The notes beneath the pieces are model-generated. The model saw only the letters and a program-made list of their open reading frames with translations. It did no database searches and was not told where the DNA came from. From NCBI GenBank assembly GCA_945860225.1, contig CAMAPT010000007.1:1-64000 (forward strand): a stretch of 64,000 nt of DNA, read 5' to 3'. Below are positions 47,656 to 57,982 of the stretch, one piece after another (position 1 is the stretch's first letter; every line of letters starts with the position of its first letter). This DNA is from Chitinophaga pinensis. GTDB lineage: Bacteria > Bacteroidota > Bacteroidia > B-17B0 > Aurantibacillaceae. The position numbers and the translations under genes were made by a program.

Positions 47656-48930
47656 ATGAAAAAAGATACCACTGTTTTTAAATTAATCAAGCAAGAAAAA
47701 GAACGCCAAACTTTAGGAATAGAACTTATTGCCAGTGAAAATTATGTGAGTGATCAAGTGATGAAAGCAATGGGTAGTGTTTTGACTAATAAATATGCAG
47801 AAGGGTTACCAAATAAACGTTATTATGGCGGTTGTGAAATAGTTGACAAAATAGAACAGCTTGCAATAGATCGGGCCAAAGAGTTGTTTGGAGCAGAGTG
47901 GGTCAATGTTCAGCCTCATTCTGGAGCTCAGGCAAATGCAGCAGTAATGTTAGCTTGTTTAAAACCAGGTGATACTATTTTGGGATTTGATTTATCACAT
48001 GGCGGTCATCTAACTCATGGATCTCCTGTTAATTTTTCCGGAAAATTATATCGTTCCACATTTTATGGGGTTGATGAAAAGACCGGACTAATTAATTATG
48101 ACAAATTAGAAGCAACTGCTAAAAAAGAAAAACCAAAGTTAATTATATGTGGAGCTTCAGCTTATTCGCGTGATTGGGATTATGTTCGTTTACGAAAAAT
48201 TGCCGATAAAGTAGGCGCCTTACTCTTGGCCGACATTTCTCACCCCTCAGGGCTTATAGCAAAAGGAATTTTAAATGATCCGCTTCCTCATTGTCATATT
48301 GTAACTACTACAACTCATAAAACGCTTCGTGGACCGAGAGGGGGAATGATTATGATGGGTAAGGATTTTGAAAATCCAATGGGAGAAAAAACTCTTAAAG
48401 GGGAATTGAAAATGATGAGTGCATGTTTGGATATGGCTGTATTTCCTGGTACACAGGGTGGGCCTTTAGAACATGTGATTGCATCAAAGGCAATAGCATT
48501 TGCAGAAGCGCTTAGTGACGAATATATGTTATACTGCGTGCAAGTAATTAAAAATGCTCAAGCAATGGCTCATGCCTTAGTTCAAAAAGGTTATCATATC
48601 ATTTCAGGAGGAACTGACAATCATTGTATGTTGATTGATTTGAGAAATAAAAAATTAACAGGTAAGGAGGCTGAAAAAGCACTTGGTGAAGCCGATATAA
48701 CTGTCAATAAAAATATGGTACCCTTTGATGACAAATCTCCGTTTGTTACATCTGGTATTCGAATAGGAACTGCTGCTATTACGAGTCGTGGTTTAAAAGA
48801 AAAAGATTGTTTGAAGATTGTTGAATTTATCGATACCGCTCTCAAACATAAAGATAATCCTAAGGAAATAGTTAAACTCAAAACTAAAATTAATACGATG
48901 ATGGCTAAATTTCCTTTATTTAAAAGTTAA
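47656..48930 (+). CDS. glyA: serine hydroxymethyltransferase
   Basis: Interconverts serine and glycine with tetrahydrofolate, the main source of one-carbon units. It is 424 residues long with the PLP-binding Lys222 in [44 protein letters not shown] and [10 protein letters not shown], and a normal C-terminus ([11 protein letters not shown]). The gene follows the exosortase-associated protein by 18 bases, yet its function is unrelated, so cotranscription may be only positional. Its one-carbon product also supports methionine synthesis downstream. Confidence 0.97.
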   Translation: MKKDTTVFKLIKQEKERQTLGIELIASENYVSDQVMKAMGSVLTNKYAEGLPNKRYYGGCEIVDKIEQLAIDRAKELFGAEWVNVQPHSGAQANAAVMLACLKPGDTILGFDLSHGGHLTHGSPVNFSGKLYRSTFYGVDEKTGLINYDKLEATAKKEKPKLIICGASAYSRDWDYVRLRKIADKVGALLLADISHPSGLIAKGILNDPLPHCHIVTTTTHKTLRGPRGGMIMMGKDFENPMGEKTLKGELKMMSACLDMAVFPGTQGGPLEHVIASKAIAFAEALSDEYMLYCVQVIKNAQAMAHALVQKGYHIISGGTDNHCMLIDLRNKKLTGKEAEKALGEADITVNKNMVPFDDKSPFVTSGIRIGTAAITSRGLKEKDCLKIVEFIDTALKHKDNPKEIVKLKTKINTMMAKFPLFKS

Positions 48931-48953
48931 TTTTTTGATATAAATTCGTTGGG

Positions 48954-48998
48954 TTACCCTCTGTTTAAAGTAAAAAAAATGCCTTAAACAGAGGGTAA
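48954..48998 (+). terminator. hairpin after glyA
   Basis: A long perfect stem, TTACCCTCTGTTTAA pairing with TTAAACAGAGGGTAA, with a purine-rich loop, starts 23 bases after the glyA stop. No long T-run follows, so it may be a terminator or an mRNA-stabilising hairpin. Confidence 0.75.
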
Positions 48999-49062
48999 TT
49001 AATTTAAATTACTTTTATATATGTGCTGTAAAGTCAGGTGTTTTTAGATTATTAAAAAAATA

Positions 49063-49095
49063 TTTGCAAATAAAGAAAATAATGTTTTAAATTTG
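49063..49095 (+). promoter_or_regulatory. Bacteroidota-type promoter of the methionine operon
   Basis: A TTTG (49063-49066) lies 21 bases upstream of TAAATTTG (49088-49095), fitting the Bacteroidota consensus (-33 TTG, -7 TAnnTTTG). Transcription would start near 49101, about 25 bases before the riboswitch. Confidence 0.65.
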
Positions 49096-49124
49096 CATCC
49101 GAATTACTACCCACCTAGTGTGTA

Positions 49125-49259
49125 TTAATTTATAAAGAAGCGACGAGAGAATAGGCTCTATGACTCGCTGGCAACCAACTCGAAGTGGAGACTACATGTC
49201 AAAATTGGAAAACCGGTGCCAACTCCTACTCTGATGAAAAGCGGAGAAAAATAAATTAA
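49125..49259 (+). promoter_or_regulatory. SAM riboswitch (SAM-I type, Bacteroidota variant)
   Basis: An aptamer-like region with the SAM-family core: GAGAGA near 49145, GGCTCTATGACTCG, GCTGGCAACC (about 49169-49177), GGTGCC (49215-49220) and the downstream CTCC...GGAG stem. A nine-pair P1 is formed by TTAATTTAT (49125-49133) with ATAAATTAA (49251-49259). SAM-I elements sense S-adenosylmethionine and repress methionine genes. The P1 3' strand ends 10 bases before the leader-peptide start codon, which suggests control of translation initiation. The lack of a T-run after P1 fits that view. Confidence 0.85.
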
Positions 49260-49269
49260 AAACAAGAAA

Positions 49270-49410
49270 ATGAAACACACAAAATCAAAAACAATCAGTG
49301 ACGTCTATTTTGGCAGAACTCAAAGATTAAATTACCCAAAAGTAAATTTCAACTTCATTCCTTTATATTTCATTATGGCTTGTATGTGTTGCTGTTGCTA
49401 CATGTGCTAG
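49270..49410 (+). CDS. 46-residue leader peptide ending in a Met/Cys codon run
   Basis: An ATG 10 bases after the riboswitch P1 helix opens a 46-codon frame ending TAG at 49408-49410. The last eleven residues are MACMCCCCYMC, with 6 Cys (TGT, TGT, TGC, TGT, TGC, TGC) and 3 Met; the preceding 35 residues have no Cys and only the start Met. The composition and its position ahead of metY point to a regulatory leader whose translation senses charged tRNA-Cys and tRNA-Met. Poly-Cys leader peptides are known in actinobacteria (Cys-tail attenuators). Here one is paired with a SAM riboswitch. The product is unlikely to have its own role. Confidence 0.75.
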   Translation: MKHTKSKTISDVYFGRTQRLNYPKVNFNFIPLYFIMACMCCCCYMC

Positions 49411-49444
49411 GCTAAAGTTTTTCGTTTTTTATCAAAAAAATTAA

Positions 49445-49485
49445 TCTTGGCAATTCAAGAGTTACTGATGCTTTCTTGTATTCAG
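49445..49485 (+). promoter_or_regulatory. mutually exclusive hairpins after the leader peptide
   Basis: TCTTG (49445-49449), CAAGA (49456-49460) and TCTTG (49474-49478) allow the middle segment to pair with either side, and CTGA (49465-49468) with TCAG (49482-49485) offers a further stem. Alternative pairing like this is what attenuators use. The stems are short, so this is tentative. Confidence 0.35.
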
Positions 49486-49531
49486 GAAATTATGTCCAAT
49501 TATTTTCAAAAAAACAATAAAAAAACACATC

Positions 49532-49768
49532 ATGAAATCGAATAAATATTTTAAAGAAAAAACTCAAATAGATTCTAATTTAATAGGTCAATCCCATTAT
49601 CGTCATTATTTAAAACTACAAGCTATCTATGGTCTTGCGCAAAGTGGAGGTGTTCAATTTCCACATATTAGCCTAGAGCATAGTAAACGTTTGGTGAGCG
49701 ATGTTAACATCTTAACGTCAAACGAAAACAAACAAGTCATTTTTTCTGAGTCTATTTTTAGTAATTAG
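49532..49768 (+). CDS. small hypothetical protein in the methionine leader region
   Basis: I do not recognise a family. The 78-residue frame (MKSNKYFKEKTQIDSNLIGQ at the start) has no signal peptide, membrane helix or Cys. It lies between the Cys/Met leader peptide and metY, with 92 non-coding bases before metY. The YLKLQAIYGLAQSGG stretch could be a helix. It may be a real small protein, a second regulatory ORF, or chance. Its conservation next to metY in related genomes would decide. Confidence 0.5.
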   Translation: MKSNKYFKEKTQIDSNLIGQSHYRHYLKLQAIYGLAQSGGVQFPHISLEHSKRLVSDVNILTSNENKQVIFSESIFSN

Positions 49769-49836
49769 TTCAATAGCCCTAAAACAATGCTCTTGTATCT
49801 ATTATTCAAACATATAAAACTTAAATAAAAAAATAA

Positions 49837-51207
<1,371 letters not shown>

Positions 51208-51218
51208 AAATTACAGAT

Positions 51219-51257
51219 AATCACCTTTCTATAACAATGAGAGAGGTGATTTTTTTA
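51219..51257 (+). terminator. intrinsic terminator between metY and metX
   Basis: AATCACCT (51219-51226) pairs with AGGTGATT (51244-51251), followed by a run of T residues to 51257. It would reduce read-through from metY into metX and overlaps the alternative ATG at 51237, which supports the later metX start. Confidence 0.75.
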
Positions 51258-51260
51258 AAT

Positions 51261-52283
51261 ATGAATTATCATTATACTCACCATAAAACATTTCAACTAG
51301 AAAGTGGATTAGTTTTACCGAACCTAGAAATCTCTTACCATACTTATGGTAAATTAAATGAGAATAAAAATAATGTTATTTGGGTTTCTCATGCATTAAC
51401 CGCTAATAGTGATGTGTTTGATTGGTGGAGTGGTTTATTTGGTGATAAGGATTTGTTTAATTCTGAAGAATATTTTATAGTATGCGCTAATAATTTAGGA
51501 TCTTGTTATGGTACCACTGGACCTTTAAGTACTAATCCTAAAACAGATAAACCTTGGTTTAGTGATTTCCCTGAAATTACTATTCGAGATATGGCTAACG
51601 TTTTACAAATCTTAAAACAACATTTGGGTATTACTAAAATACATACTTTAATAGGTGGTTCTCAAGGTGGGCAAATTGCTCAAGAATGGGTATTAGAATA
51701 TCCGGAAATAACGGATCATTTAATTTTAATTGCTACAAATGCTGAACATTCTCCTTGGGGAATTGCATTTAATGAATCACAACGTTTGGCTATTAAGGCA
51801 GATTCAACTTATTTTTCAAATACAGTTAACGGAGGTCAAAATGGTTTATTAGCAGCACGTAGCATAGCTTTGTTAAGTTATAGAAATTATCATACGTATA
51901 ATATCACTCAAAAAAATTCTGACAAAAATCAATTTAAAAATCAACTAGCATCTTCTTATCAGCGTTATCAAGGAGAAAAATTAACTAAACGATTTAATGC
52001 GTATTCTTATATGAGATTGTTGGAAGCAATGGATTCTCATAATATATCGAGAAAAAAAGTTGGTAATATTGAAACTGTATTGACTCAAATTAGAATTCCT
52101 ACAATGGTTATAGGTGTAAAATCTGATATTTTATTTCCTATTCAAGAACAACAATTTTTGGCTGATTATATTCCGGCTGCGATGTATTATGAAATCGATT
52201 CCGTTTATGGGCACGATGGTTTTTTAATAGAAACTGAGCAATTAACACAACATATCAAACATTTTTTACAATCAAAAAAATAA
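51261..52283 (+). CDS. metX: homoserine O-acetyltransferase
   Basis: An alpha/beta-hydrolase that acetylates homoserine with acetyl-CoA. It has the oxyanion GSCYGTTGP, the nucleophile elbow GGSQGG (Ser134), then the Asp in VKSDILFP and the His in VYGHDGFL of the catalytic triad. I chose the ATG at 51261, giving 340 residues, instead of one at 51237, since the latter lies inside the loop of the terminator stem. It supplies the substrate for MetY and starts 54 bases after the metY stop. Confidence 0.93.
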   Translation: MNYHYTHHKTFQLESGLVLPNLEISYHTYGKLNENKNNVIWVSHALTANSDVFDWWSGLFGDKDLFNSEEYFIVCANNLGSCYGTTGPLSTNPKTDKPWFSDFPEITIRDMANVLQILKQHLGITKIHTLIGGSQGGQIAQEWVLEYPEITDHLILIATNAEHSPWGIAFNESQRLAIKADSTYFSNTVNGGQNGLLAARSIALLSYRNYHTYNITQKNSDKNQFKNQLASSYQRYQGEKLTKRFNAYSYMRLLEAMDSHNISRKKVGNIETVLTQIRIPTMVIGVKSDILFPIQEQQFLADYIPAAMYYEIDSVYGHDGFLIETEQLTQHIKHFLQSKK

Positions 52284-52309
52284 CACTACTAACACATTAA
52301 TTATTTTAT

Positions 52310-53509
52310 ATGGGAAATACATTGAAAATAGGTTTATTTGGATTTGGCTGCGTAGGTCAAGGGCTATACCACGTATTAAATAACAGTACCGGATTTAAAG
52401 CCGATATTGTTAAAATTGGTTTGAAAGACAAAAATAAACCTAGAACTATTGGAAAGGAATTAATCACATTTGATAAATGGGAAATTTTGAACAATCCTGA
52501 AATTAATGTCATTGTAGAATTAATTGATGATGCCGATGAGGCTTTTTTGATAGTTAGTGAAGCACTTAAAAAAGGCAAGCACGTTGTTACGGCTAATAAA
52601 AAATTATTAGCAACTCATTTGAACGAATTATACCGATTACAGGAAGAAAATAATGTGTCATTATTGTATGAAGCATCTGCTTGCGGTAGCATTCCAATTA
52701 TTAGAACTTTAGAAGAGTATTTTGATAATGAAGAGTTAGAAAAAGTATCAGGAATATTTAATGGTACAACGAATTATATTTTAACTAAAACTATCATTGA
52801 AAAATTGTCTTATGCAGAAGCTTTAAAACAAGCTCAAGATAAGGGATTTGCTGAGTCTGATCCAACCAATGATGTTGAGGGATTTGATGCTAAATACAAA
52901 GCGGTTATTGTTGCTCTACACGCCTTTGGGTTAATTATTAAACAAGAAGAAGTTTTAAATATAGGTATCACAACTTTACATGAAAATGATATTAAATACG
53001 CGTCGGAAAAGGGCTATAAAATTAAATTGACTCCAATTATTCAAAAATTGGGTGGAGATAAAGTCAGTGTTTTTGTAGCACCCAGATTTATAAAGGAACA
53101 TAGTCATTTATATAATGTAGATAATGAGTTTAATGGTGTCATTGTTGAGGGACAATTTTCTGGAGAGCAATTTTTGCAAGGAAGAGGCGCAGGGAGTTAT
53201 CCAACAGGTGCAGCCGTTCTATCCGATATTTCAGCGTTATCGCATGGTTATAAATATGAATTTAAAAAGTATAGCCAAAAACATGCCCCCGTATTTACTA
53301 ATGATGTTTTTGTAGAAGTTTATTTAAGATATAATCACGAAGAGGATTTGAAACAAATTCCATTTCATGAAGTAACAGAAAAATATGCCAGTAGGGACTA
53401 TAAGTATATTATTGGAAAAGTTAATTTACAAGTATTAATTGCAAATAAATCTTATATTATTAATAATCATTTGTTCTTATCTCTAGTAAAAGATAGCGTG
53501 ACTAAATAA
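52310..53509 (+). CDS. hom: homoserine dehydrogenase
   Basis: Reduces aspartate semialdehyde to homoserine, the branch point to methionine and threonine. The N-terminal dinucleotide fold has GLFGFGCVGQGLY; VVTANKKLLATH, the conserved EASACGSIPIIRTL and SGIFNGTTNYILT follow, with GFAESDPTNDVEGFDAKYK in the catalytic domain. At 399 residues it is a monofunctional enzyme with no aspartate kinase fused and no clear C-terminal ACT domain, so feedback control by threonine may be weak. It closes the metY-metX-hom operon. Confidence 0.95.
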   Translation: MGNTLKIGLFGFGCVGQGLYHVLNNSTGFKADIVKIGLKDKNKPRTIGKELITFDKWEILNNPEINVIVELIDDADEAFLIVSEALKKGKHVVTANKKLLATHLNELYRLQEENNVSLLYEASACGSIPIIRTLEEYFDNEELEKVSGIFNGTTNYILTKTIIEKLSYAEALKQAQDKGFAESDPTNDVEGFDAKYKAVIVALHAFGLIIKQEEVLNIGITTLHENDIKYASEKGYKIKLTPIIQKLGGDKVSVFVAPRFIKEHSHLYNVDNEFNGVIVEGQFSGEQFLQGRGAGSYPTGAAVLSDISALSHGYKYEFKKYSQKHAPVFTNDVFVEVYLRYNHEEDLKQIPFHEVTEKYASRDYKYIIGKVNLQVLIANKSYIINNHLFLSLVKDSVTK

Positions 53510-53551
53510 CATTTCATTCAGATTTTCCAACTGAACCAATTATAATGGGAG

Positions 53552-54805
53552 CTATTTTATATGGATTATTTTTATGAATTCATTAGTGTTTGAAATTTTA
53601 TCTTGACACGTCATTCGAATATGAATAATAAGTGATGATACGATTGTTATTATAGCAACAAAAATAATTGATGTATTAATTCCGAACCTATCCGCAATAA
53701 TTCCGGTTAAAATAGCACCTATCGCATATCCTAAATCTCTCCAAAAACGAAATATTCCTAAACTTTTTGGTCTGTCTAAAGGGTGAGTATTTTCGGCAAC
53801 AGTTGCTAAAAAAGTAGGATATACCATGGCAGTTCCCCAGCCTAATATAACTGACAATATCAAATAATGAGGCATTGTTATTGCCCAAGGCATGGCTAGT
53901 AAAGACATGCCTTGTAATAACATCCCTACAAATAAAATGTCTTTCTTACAAAAATAATCCGCCATTTTTCCTGTTACTAATTGGCCCAATCCCCATACAG
54001 CCGGATAAGTTGCGGTAATTATTCCTATCTGTTCTAAACTAAATTTTTTTTGGAAGAGTAGCATAGGTGAAATTCCCCACACCATACCATCATTTAAATT
54101 GTTAATTAATCCTGCTTGAGTAATAGAGCCTAAATTTTTATTTTTCCATGTCGTATCCCAAAATATATTTTTTAATAAAGCAATTTGATTTGAATTTGTT
54201 TCTTGAATCACGTGATGCTTAGTGTCTTTTACCAACAACCAACTTCCTAATAATCCTGATATAGAAAATACAATGCCTATATAAAATGGATAGGGTCTTA
54301 AACCATATTCTCCAGCAATCCAACCTGTTAAAAAAGCAACAATGGCAATTGATAAATAACCGGCAAATTCATTTAAGCCCATAGCAAATCCCCTTTGCTT
54401 CTCTCCAACTAAATCTATTTTCATGACCACCGAACTGCTCCAAGTTAAGCCTTGATTAATCCCTAATAAAATATTAGCTACAATTATCCAATTCCAATGA
54501 TTCGCAAACATTAATATAAGAGGAACTGGTAAGGCAAATAACCAACCAATCACTAATAGTTTTTTTCTACCAACTTTATCAGCTAAGGCACCAGTAAAAT
54601 AATTTGTAATGGCTTTTACAATACCAAATACTATAATAAATGATAAAATAGCTGTTTTTGCAGCAATATGAAATTCGGATTCAGCTATTTGAGGAAGAAT
54701 AGCTCTTTCTAAGCCAACCATACCACCTATAAAAGCATTAATAATAACAAGAAACATGAACTGCTTCCAGTTTTCTTTTAAGCCATGTTTGATTATTTGG
54801 TTCAT
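53552..54805 (-). CDS. MFS transporter
   Basis: A 417-residue twelve-helix major facilitator with the loop motif GALADKVGRKKLL between helices 2 and 3 and the mirrored GKMADYFCKKDIL in the second half. The substrate is unknown. It lies downstream of the sulfur-handling genes (rhodanese, persulfide dioxygenase-like, YgaP-like) on the same strand, about 33 bases from the nearest, so transport of a sulfur or oxyanion compound is a fair guess but not shown. Confidence 0.88.
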   Translation of the reverse strand: MNQIIKHGLKENWKQFMFLVIINAFIGGMVGLERAILPQIAESEFHIAAKTAILSFIIVFGIVKAITNYFTGALADKVGRKKLLVIGWLFALPVPLILMFANHWNWIIVANILLGINQGLTWSSSVVMKIDLVGEKQRGFAMGLNEFAGYLSIAIVAFLTGWIAGEYGLRPYPFYIGIVFSISGLLGSWLLVKDTKHHVIQETNSNQIALLKNIFWDTTWKNKNLGSITQAGLINNLNDGMVWGISPMLLFQKKFSLEQIGIITATYPAVWGLGQLVTGKMADYFCKKDILFVGMLLQGMSLLAMPWAITMPHYLILSVILGWGTAMVYPTFLATVAENTHPLDRPKSLGIFRFWRDLGYAIGAILTGIIADRFGINTSIIFVAIITIVSSLIIHIRMTCQDKISNTNEFIKIIHIK

Positions 54806-54838
54806 TTATTTAAAATGTTTGCTTGTACGGTTGATGTG

Positions 54839-55081
54839 TTATTTTGAAACCACTTCTTCATATTCAATATCTTTAATCTCTTTTTTAGAATTTGTAATTT
54901 GAGAATCGGTTCGGCAACCATTTACACCACAGCATCCTATGTTTAGAAAAGCCATTCCTCCAACTACTAATCCTAGCAATCCAAGAACAATATCTAAGGT
55001 TAGGAATGCTTGCACTAAAGCGAATGCTCCAAAAGCAAATCGAAGCAATCGCATAAATCCCCATGATTTTAAAGTGCTCAT
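54839..55081 (-). CDS. YgaP-like (DUF2892) small membrane protein
   Basis: An 80-residue protein with two hydrophobic helices (RLLRFAFGAFALVQAFLTL; VLGLLGLVVGGMAFLNIG) and a short C-terminal tail with a CCGVNGC cluster of three Cys. It matches the membrane half of YgaP, a rhodanese with membrane anchor. Here the rhodanese is a separate gene one base upstream, so the pair may form a split YgaP. The Cys cluster could bind metal or take part in sulfane sulfur transfer. Confidence 0.8.
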   Translation of the reverse strand: MSTLKSWGFMRLLRFAFGAFALVQAFLTLDIVLGLLGLVVGGMAFLNIGCCGVNGCRTDSQITNSKKEIKDIEYEEVVSK

Positions 55082-55082
55082 A

Positions 55083-55454
55083 TTACTTAGTTTTACATGT
55101 TATATTTTGCCAAGGACCTAGGTTTTCAATTTCTTTAGTGTATCCCGCATTTTGTAATTGTGCTTTTGCAATTCCTGCTCTGTTACCACTTCTGCATACT
55201 AAAATCACTTTATCGTATTTTTTTAATTCTTCGATTTTAGTCGCAAATTCATGTAATGGGTAATTTACTGAACAGTCAGCATGACCATCTTCATTCCATT
55301 CTTCTATTGTTCTAACATCTACAATAATTTCTTTAGTAGTTGTTTGTGTTGCGTGTTCTGTTTCCATGGTTGTTGTTTTTTTTGTTTTAGATTTACAATG
55401 TGCTAACATAAATGTTAGCATAATTGCTGCTATAATTGGTTTAATTTTTATCAT
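55083..55454 (-). CDS. rhodanese-domain lipoprotein
   Basis: I chose the ATG at 55454, giving 123 residues: it provides a lipoprotein signal MIKIKPIIAAIMLTFMLAHC with Cys20 for lipidation, whereas an upstream start at 55592 would overlap the MBL gene by 83 bases. After a Thr/Lys-rich linker, the rhodanese domain has the active-site CRSGNRAG. Rhodaneses transfer sulfane sulfur. Surface or periplasmic anchoring and its place between YgaP-like and persulfide dioxygenase-like genes suggest a role in detoxifying reactive sulfur. Confidence 0.88.
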   Translation of the reverse strand: MIKIKPIIAAIMLTFMLAHCKSKTKKTTTMETEHATQTTTKEIIVDVRTIEEWNEDGHADCSVNYPLHEFATKIEELKKYDKVILVCRSGNRAGIAKAQLQNAGYTKEIENLGPWQNITCKTK

Positions 55455-55509
55455 GTTTTTAGATTTAATTCCTTGCAACATTTTGAAATCTAAAACGTAA
55501 TGATGTTTT

Positions 55510-56925
55510 TTATGCTTTTTGTAATTTACTTTGGCAAACAAAATCTGTTTTTGATACTCCTGCCTCTGCAATTGCTTTAAATCCGCCTTCAATTTCCTTA
55601 AAGTTGTGAAACCCCCTAGATTTTAAAATACTAGCGGCAATCATACTTCTATAACCACCGGCGCAGTGAATGTAAAATGGCTTTGTGTTATTCATTTCGC
55701 CAAACCAACCATTAATTTGATCTAAAGGTTTGTTAAAGGCCTCTTCAACATGTTCTGCTCTATATTCACTTTCTCTTCTAACATCAATAACCGTATCTGT
55801 TTTTATATCTATCTCATTTGCTAATTGAATTGCTGTTATTCTATTTACTGTATCAATTTCATTATCAGATTCTTTCCAACTAGTAAAACCACCTTTTAAA
55901 TGACCAATGACGTGATCAAAACCAACACGACTTAAACGAGTAACAGTTTCTTCTTCTTGCCCCAATTCGGTAATTAATAAAATTGGTTGTTTTACGTCTT
56001 TAATTAAAGCACCAACCCAAGGTGCAAAATCTCCATTAATGCCAATATTAATTGATCTAGGAATAAAGCCTTGTGCAAAATTAGATGCAGATCTTGCATC
56101 CAGCATTAATGCTTCGGTTGTTTCAGCAGCTGCTTTAAATTCATCCACCGATAAAGCTCTCATTCCATTATTTAAAACTGTTTCAAAACTTTCATAACCT
56201 TTTTTATTCATGGCGACATTCATTCCAAAATAACCCGGAGGAGGCAATAAACCATCGGTAACAGCTTTCACAAATTCTGTTTTATTTGGCTGATTTAAAG
56301 CATAGTTCACTTTTTTTTGATTACCTAAAGTGTCTACTGTTTCTTTCATCATATTTTTACCACATGCCGAACCAGCGCCATGAGCAGGATATATAATAAC
56401 ATCATCCTCTAATGGCATAATTTTAGTATTTAATGAATCGTATAATAATCCGGCTAATTCATCTTGTGTCATAGAAGCTGCCTTTTGAGCTAAATCCGGG
56501 CGGCCAACATCTCCCAAAAACAACGTGTCACCGCTAAATAAAGCATAGTCTTTACCGTTCTCATCTCTTAATAAAAAACAAGAACTTTCCATTGTATGAC
56601 CAGGTGTATGTAATACTTTAATTGTAACATCTCCCAATTTAAATTCTTCTCCATCTTGGGCAATTATTGCATGAAATTCAGGTTTGGCTGTTGGCCCATA
56701 AACAATAGGAGCGCCAGATATTTTACTCAAATCAATATGTCCTGAAACGAAATCGGCATGGAAGTGTGTTTCAAATACATATTTTATTTTTACGCCATCT
56801 TTAGTAGCTCGGTCCAAATAAGGTTGAACTTCTCTTAAAGGATCAATAATAGCTGCTTCACCATTAGATGTAATGTAATAAGCTCCTTGAGCTAAGCATC
56901 CTGTATAAATTTGTTCTATTTTCAT
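55510..56925 (-). CDS. MBL-fold persulfide dioxygenase-like protein with two rhodanese domains
   Basis: A 471-residue fusion. The metallo-beta-lactamase domain (1-240) has HFHADFVSGH (His54, His56, Asp58, His63), HTPGHT (His106, His110) and SGDTLFLGDVGRPDL, the last typical of ETHE1-type persulfide dioxygenases. Two rhodanese domains follow: the first lacks its Cys (LLITELGQEEET) and the second has it in IHCAGGYRS (Cys421). It oxidises glutathione- or protein-bound persulfide to sulfite, which the TSUP protein next door may export. The set resembles hydrogen-sulfide oxidation clusters. Confidence 0.93.
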   Translation of the reverse strand: MKIEQIYTGCLAQGAYYITSNGEAAIIDPLREVQPYLDRATKDGVKIKYVFETHFHADFVSGHIDLSKISGAPIVYGPTAKPEFHAIIAQDGEEFKLGDVTIKVLHTPGHTMESSCFLLRDENGKDYALFSGDTLFLGDVGRPDLAQKAASMTQDELAGLLYDSLNTKIMPLEDDVIIYPAHGAGSACGKNMMKETVDTLGNQKKVNYALNQPNKTEFVKAVTDGLLPPPGYFGMNVAMNKKGYESFETVLNNGMRALSVDEFKAAAETTEALMLDARSASNFAQGFIPRSINIGINGDFAPWVGALIKDVKQPILLITELGQEEETVTRLSRVGFDHVIGHLKGGFTSWKESDNEIDTVNRITAIQLANEIDIKTDTVIDVRRESEYRAEHVEEAFNKPLDQINGWFGEMNNTKPFYIHCAGGYRSMIAASILKSRGFHNFKEIEGGFKAIAEAGVSKTDFVCQSKLQKA

Positions 56926-57055
56926 TTGATTTATTTTTACTGTTTATATTTAATTTGTTATTTACGACTCAAAGGTATGATGTATTCATTTTTGTTTTGG
57001 TAACATTTATTACAAACATCTACTTTGTTTGATTGATTGTAACAATAGTTACAGA

Positions 57056-57853
57056 TTATTTTAACAGCGTTTCTTTAATGATAATATATATTCCCATTAC
57101 TAAAACGAACCACCCGAAAATGGGTTTTAATTTCGCGCCATCAATTTTTTTTGATAAATATATACCAATAAAGATTCCAATAGTTGCAAATGCGCTTACA
57201 GATGTCAAGAGAGTCCAATCAATGATAGTTTCTCCACTTTCTCCAAAAAAACCAATTAATGATTTAGCCGCTATGATTACTAATGATGTTCCTACAGCTT
57301 CTTTCATTGGTAATTTTGATAAAAGTACTAAAGCAGGAATAATTAAAAATCCGCCACCTGCACCAACTAAGCCTGTTACAATTCCGACAATAGTTCCTTC
57401 TAATAATATAATAGGATAGTTAAATTTTTGAGGCCCTAAATTTTCTTCTTTTTTATTTAAATCTTTTTTAATCATGCTAAATGAGGCTGCAACCATTAAG
57501 ATGGCAAATAACAACATCATTAAAATACTTTTGGTAACCATAAAATCACCAACGGAAAACACTTCTTTAGGAATAGTAGGAACGATATATGCTCTGGTTA
57601 AAAAAACAGAAATAATGGATGGCGCACCAAATACCAATGCGGTTTTAATATTCACCAATTTCTTCTTAAAATATCCTACTGTACCAATTGCAGAAGTAAA
57701 ACCAACTATAAATAAAGAATAAGCTGTTGCCGCTACAGCATCTACTCCAAATAGATATACCAATACCGGCACCGTTAATATACTTCCTCCACTACCAATA
57801 AGACCTAATGAAATACCAATTAATATTGATGACATGTATCCGAATAACTCCAT
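57056..57853 (-). CDS. TSUP (TauE/SafE) family sulfite/sulfur exporter
   Basis: An eight-helix protein of 265 residues with the family repeats ISLGLIGSGGSILTVPVLVYL at the N-terminus and GIVTGLVGAGGGFLIIPALVL in the second half. TSUP proteins export sulfite, sulfoacetate or related anions. It follows the persulfide dioxygenase-like gene on the same strand, 130 bases apart, which fits export of the sulfite it would make. Confidence 0.92.
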   Translation of the reverse strand: MELFGYMSSILIGISLGLIGSGGSILTVPVLVYLFGVDAVAATAYSLFIVGFTSAIGTVGYFKKKLVNIKTALVFGAPSIISVFLTRAYIVPTIPKEVFSVGDFMVTKSILMMLLFAILMVAASFSMIKKDLNKKEENLGPQKFNYPIILLEGTIVGIVTGLVGAGGGFLIIPALVLLSKLPMKEAVGTSLVIIAAKSLIGFFGESGETIIDWTLLTSVSAFATIGIFIGIYLSKKIDGAKLKPIFGWFVLVMGIYIIIKETLLK

Positions 57854-57982
57854 AACTTTTTAATATAAATTATGGTGCAAATATGGATTGTTAAAAATCG
57901 AATAACGGTTACATTTGTTACAAATCAATAAGAAGTGTTGAAATTGGAACTGATTTCCAGTTATTTTTTATTTTATCGAATT

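Noticed and set aside
57033-57419. A 128-codon plus-strand ORF opposite the TSUP gene.
   Set aside because: It is an antisense shadow; the opposite strand carries a clear TSUP exporter.
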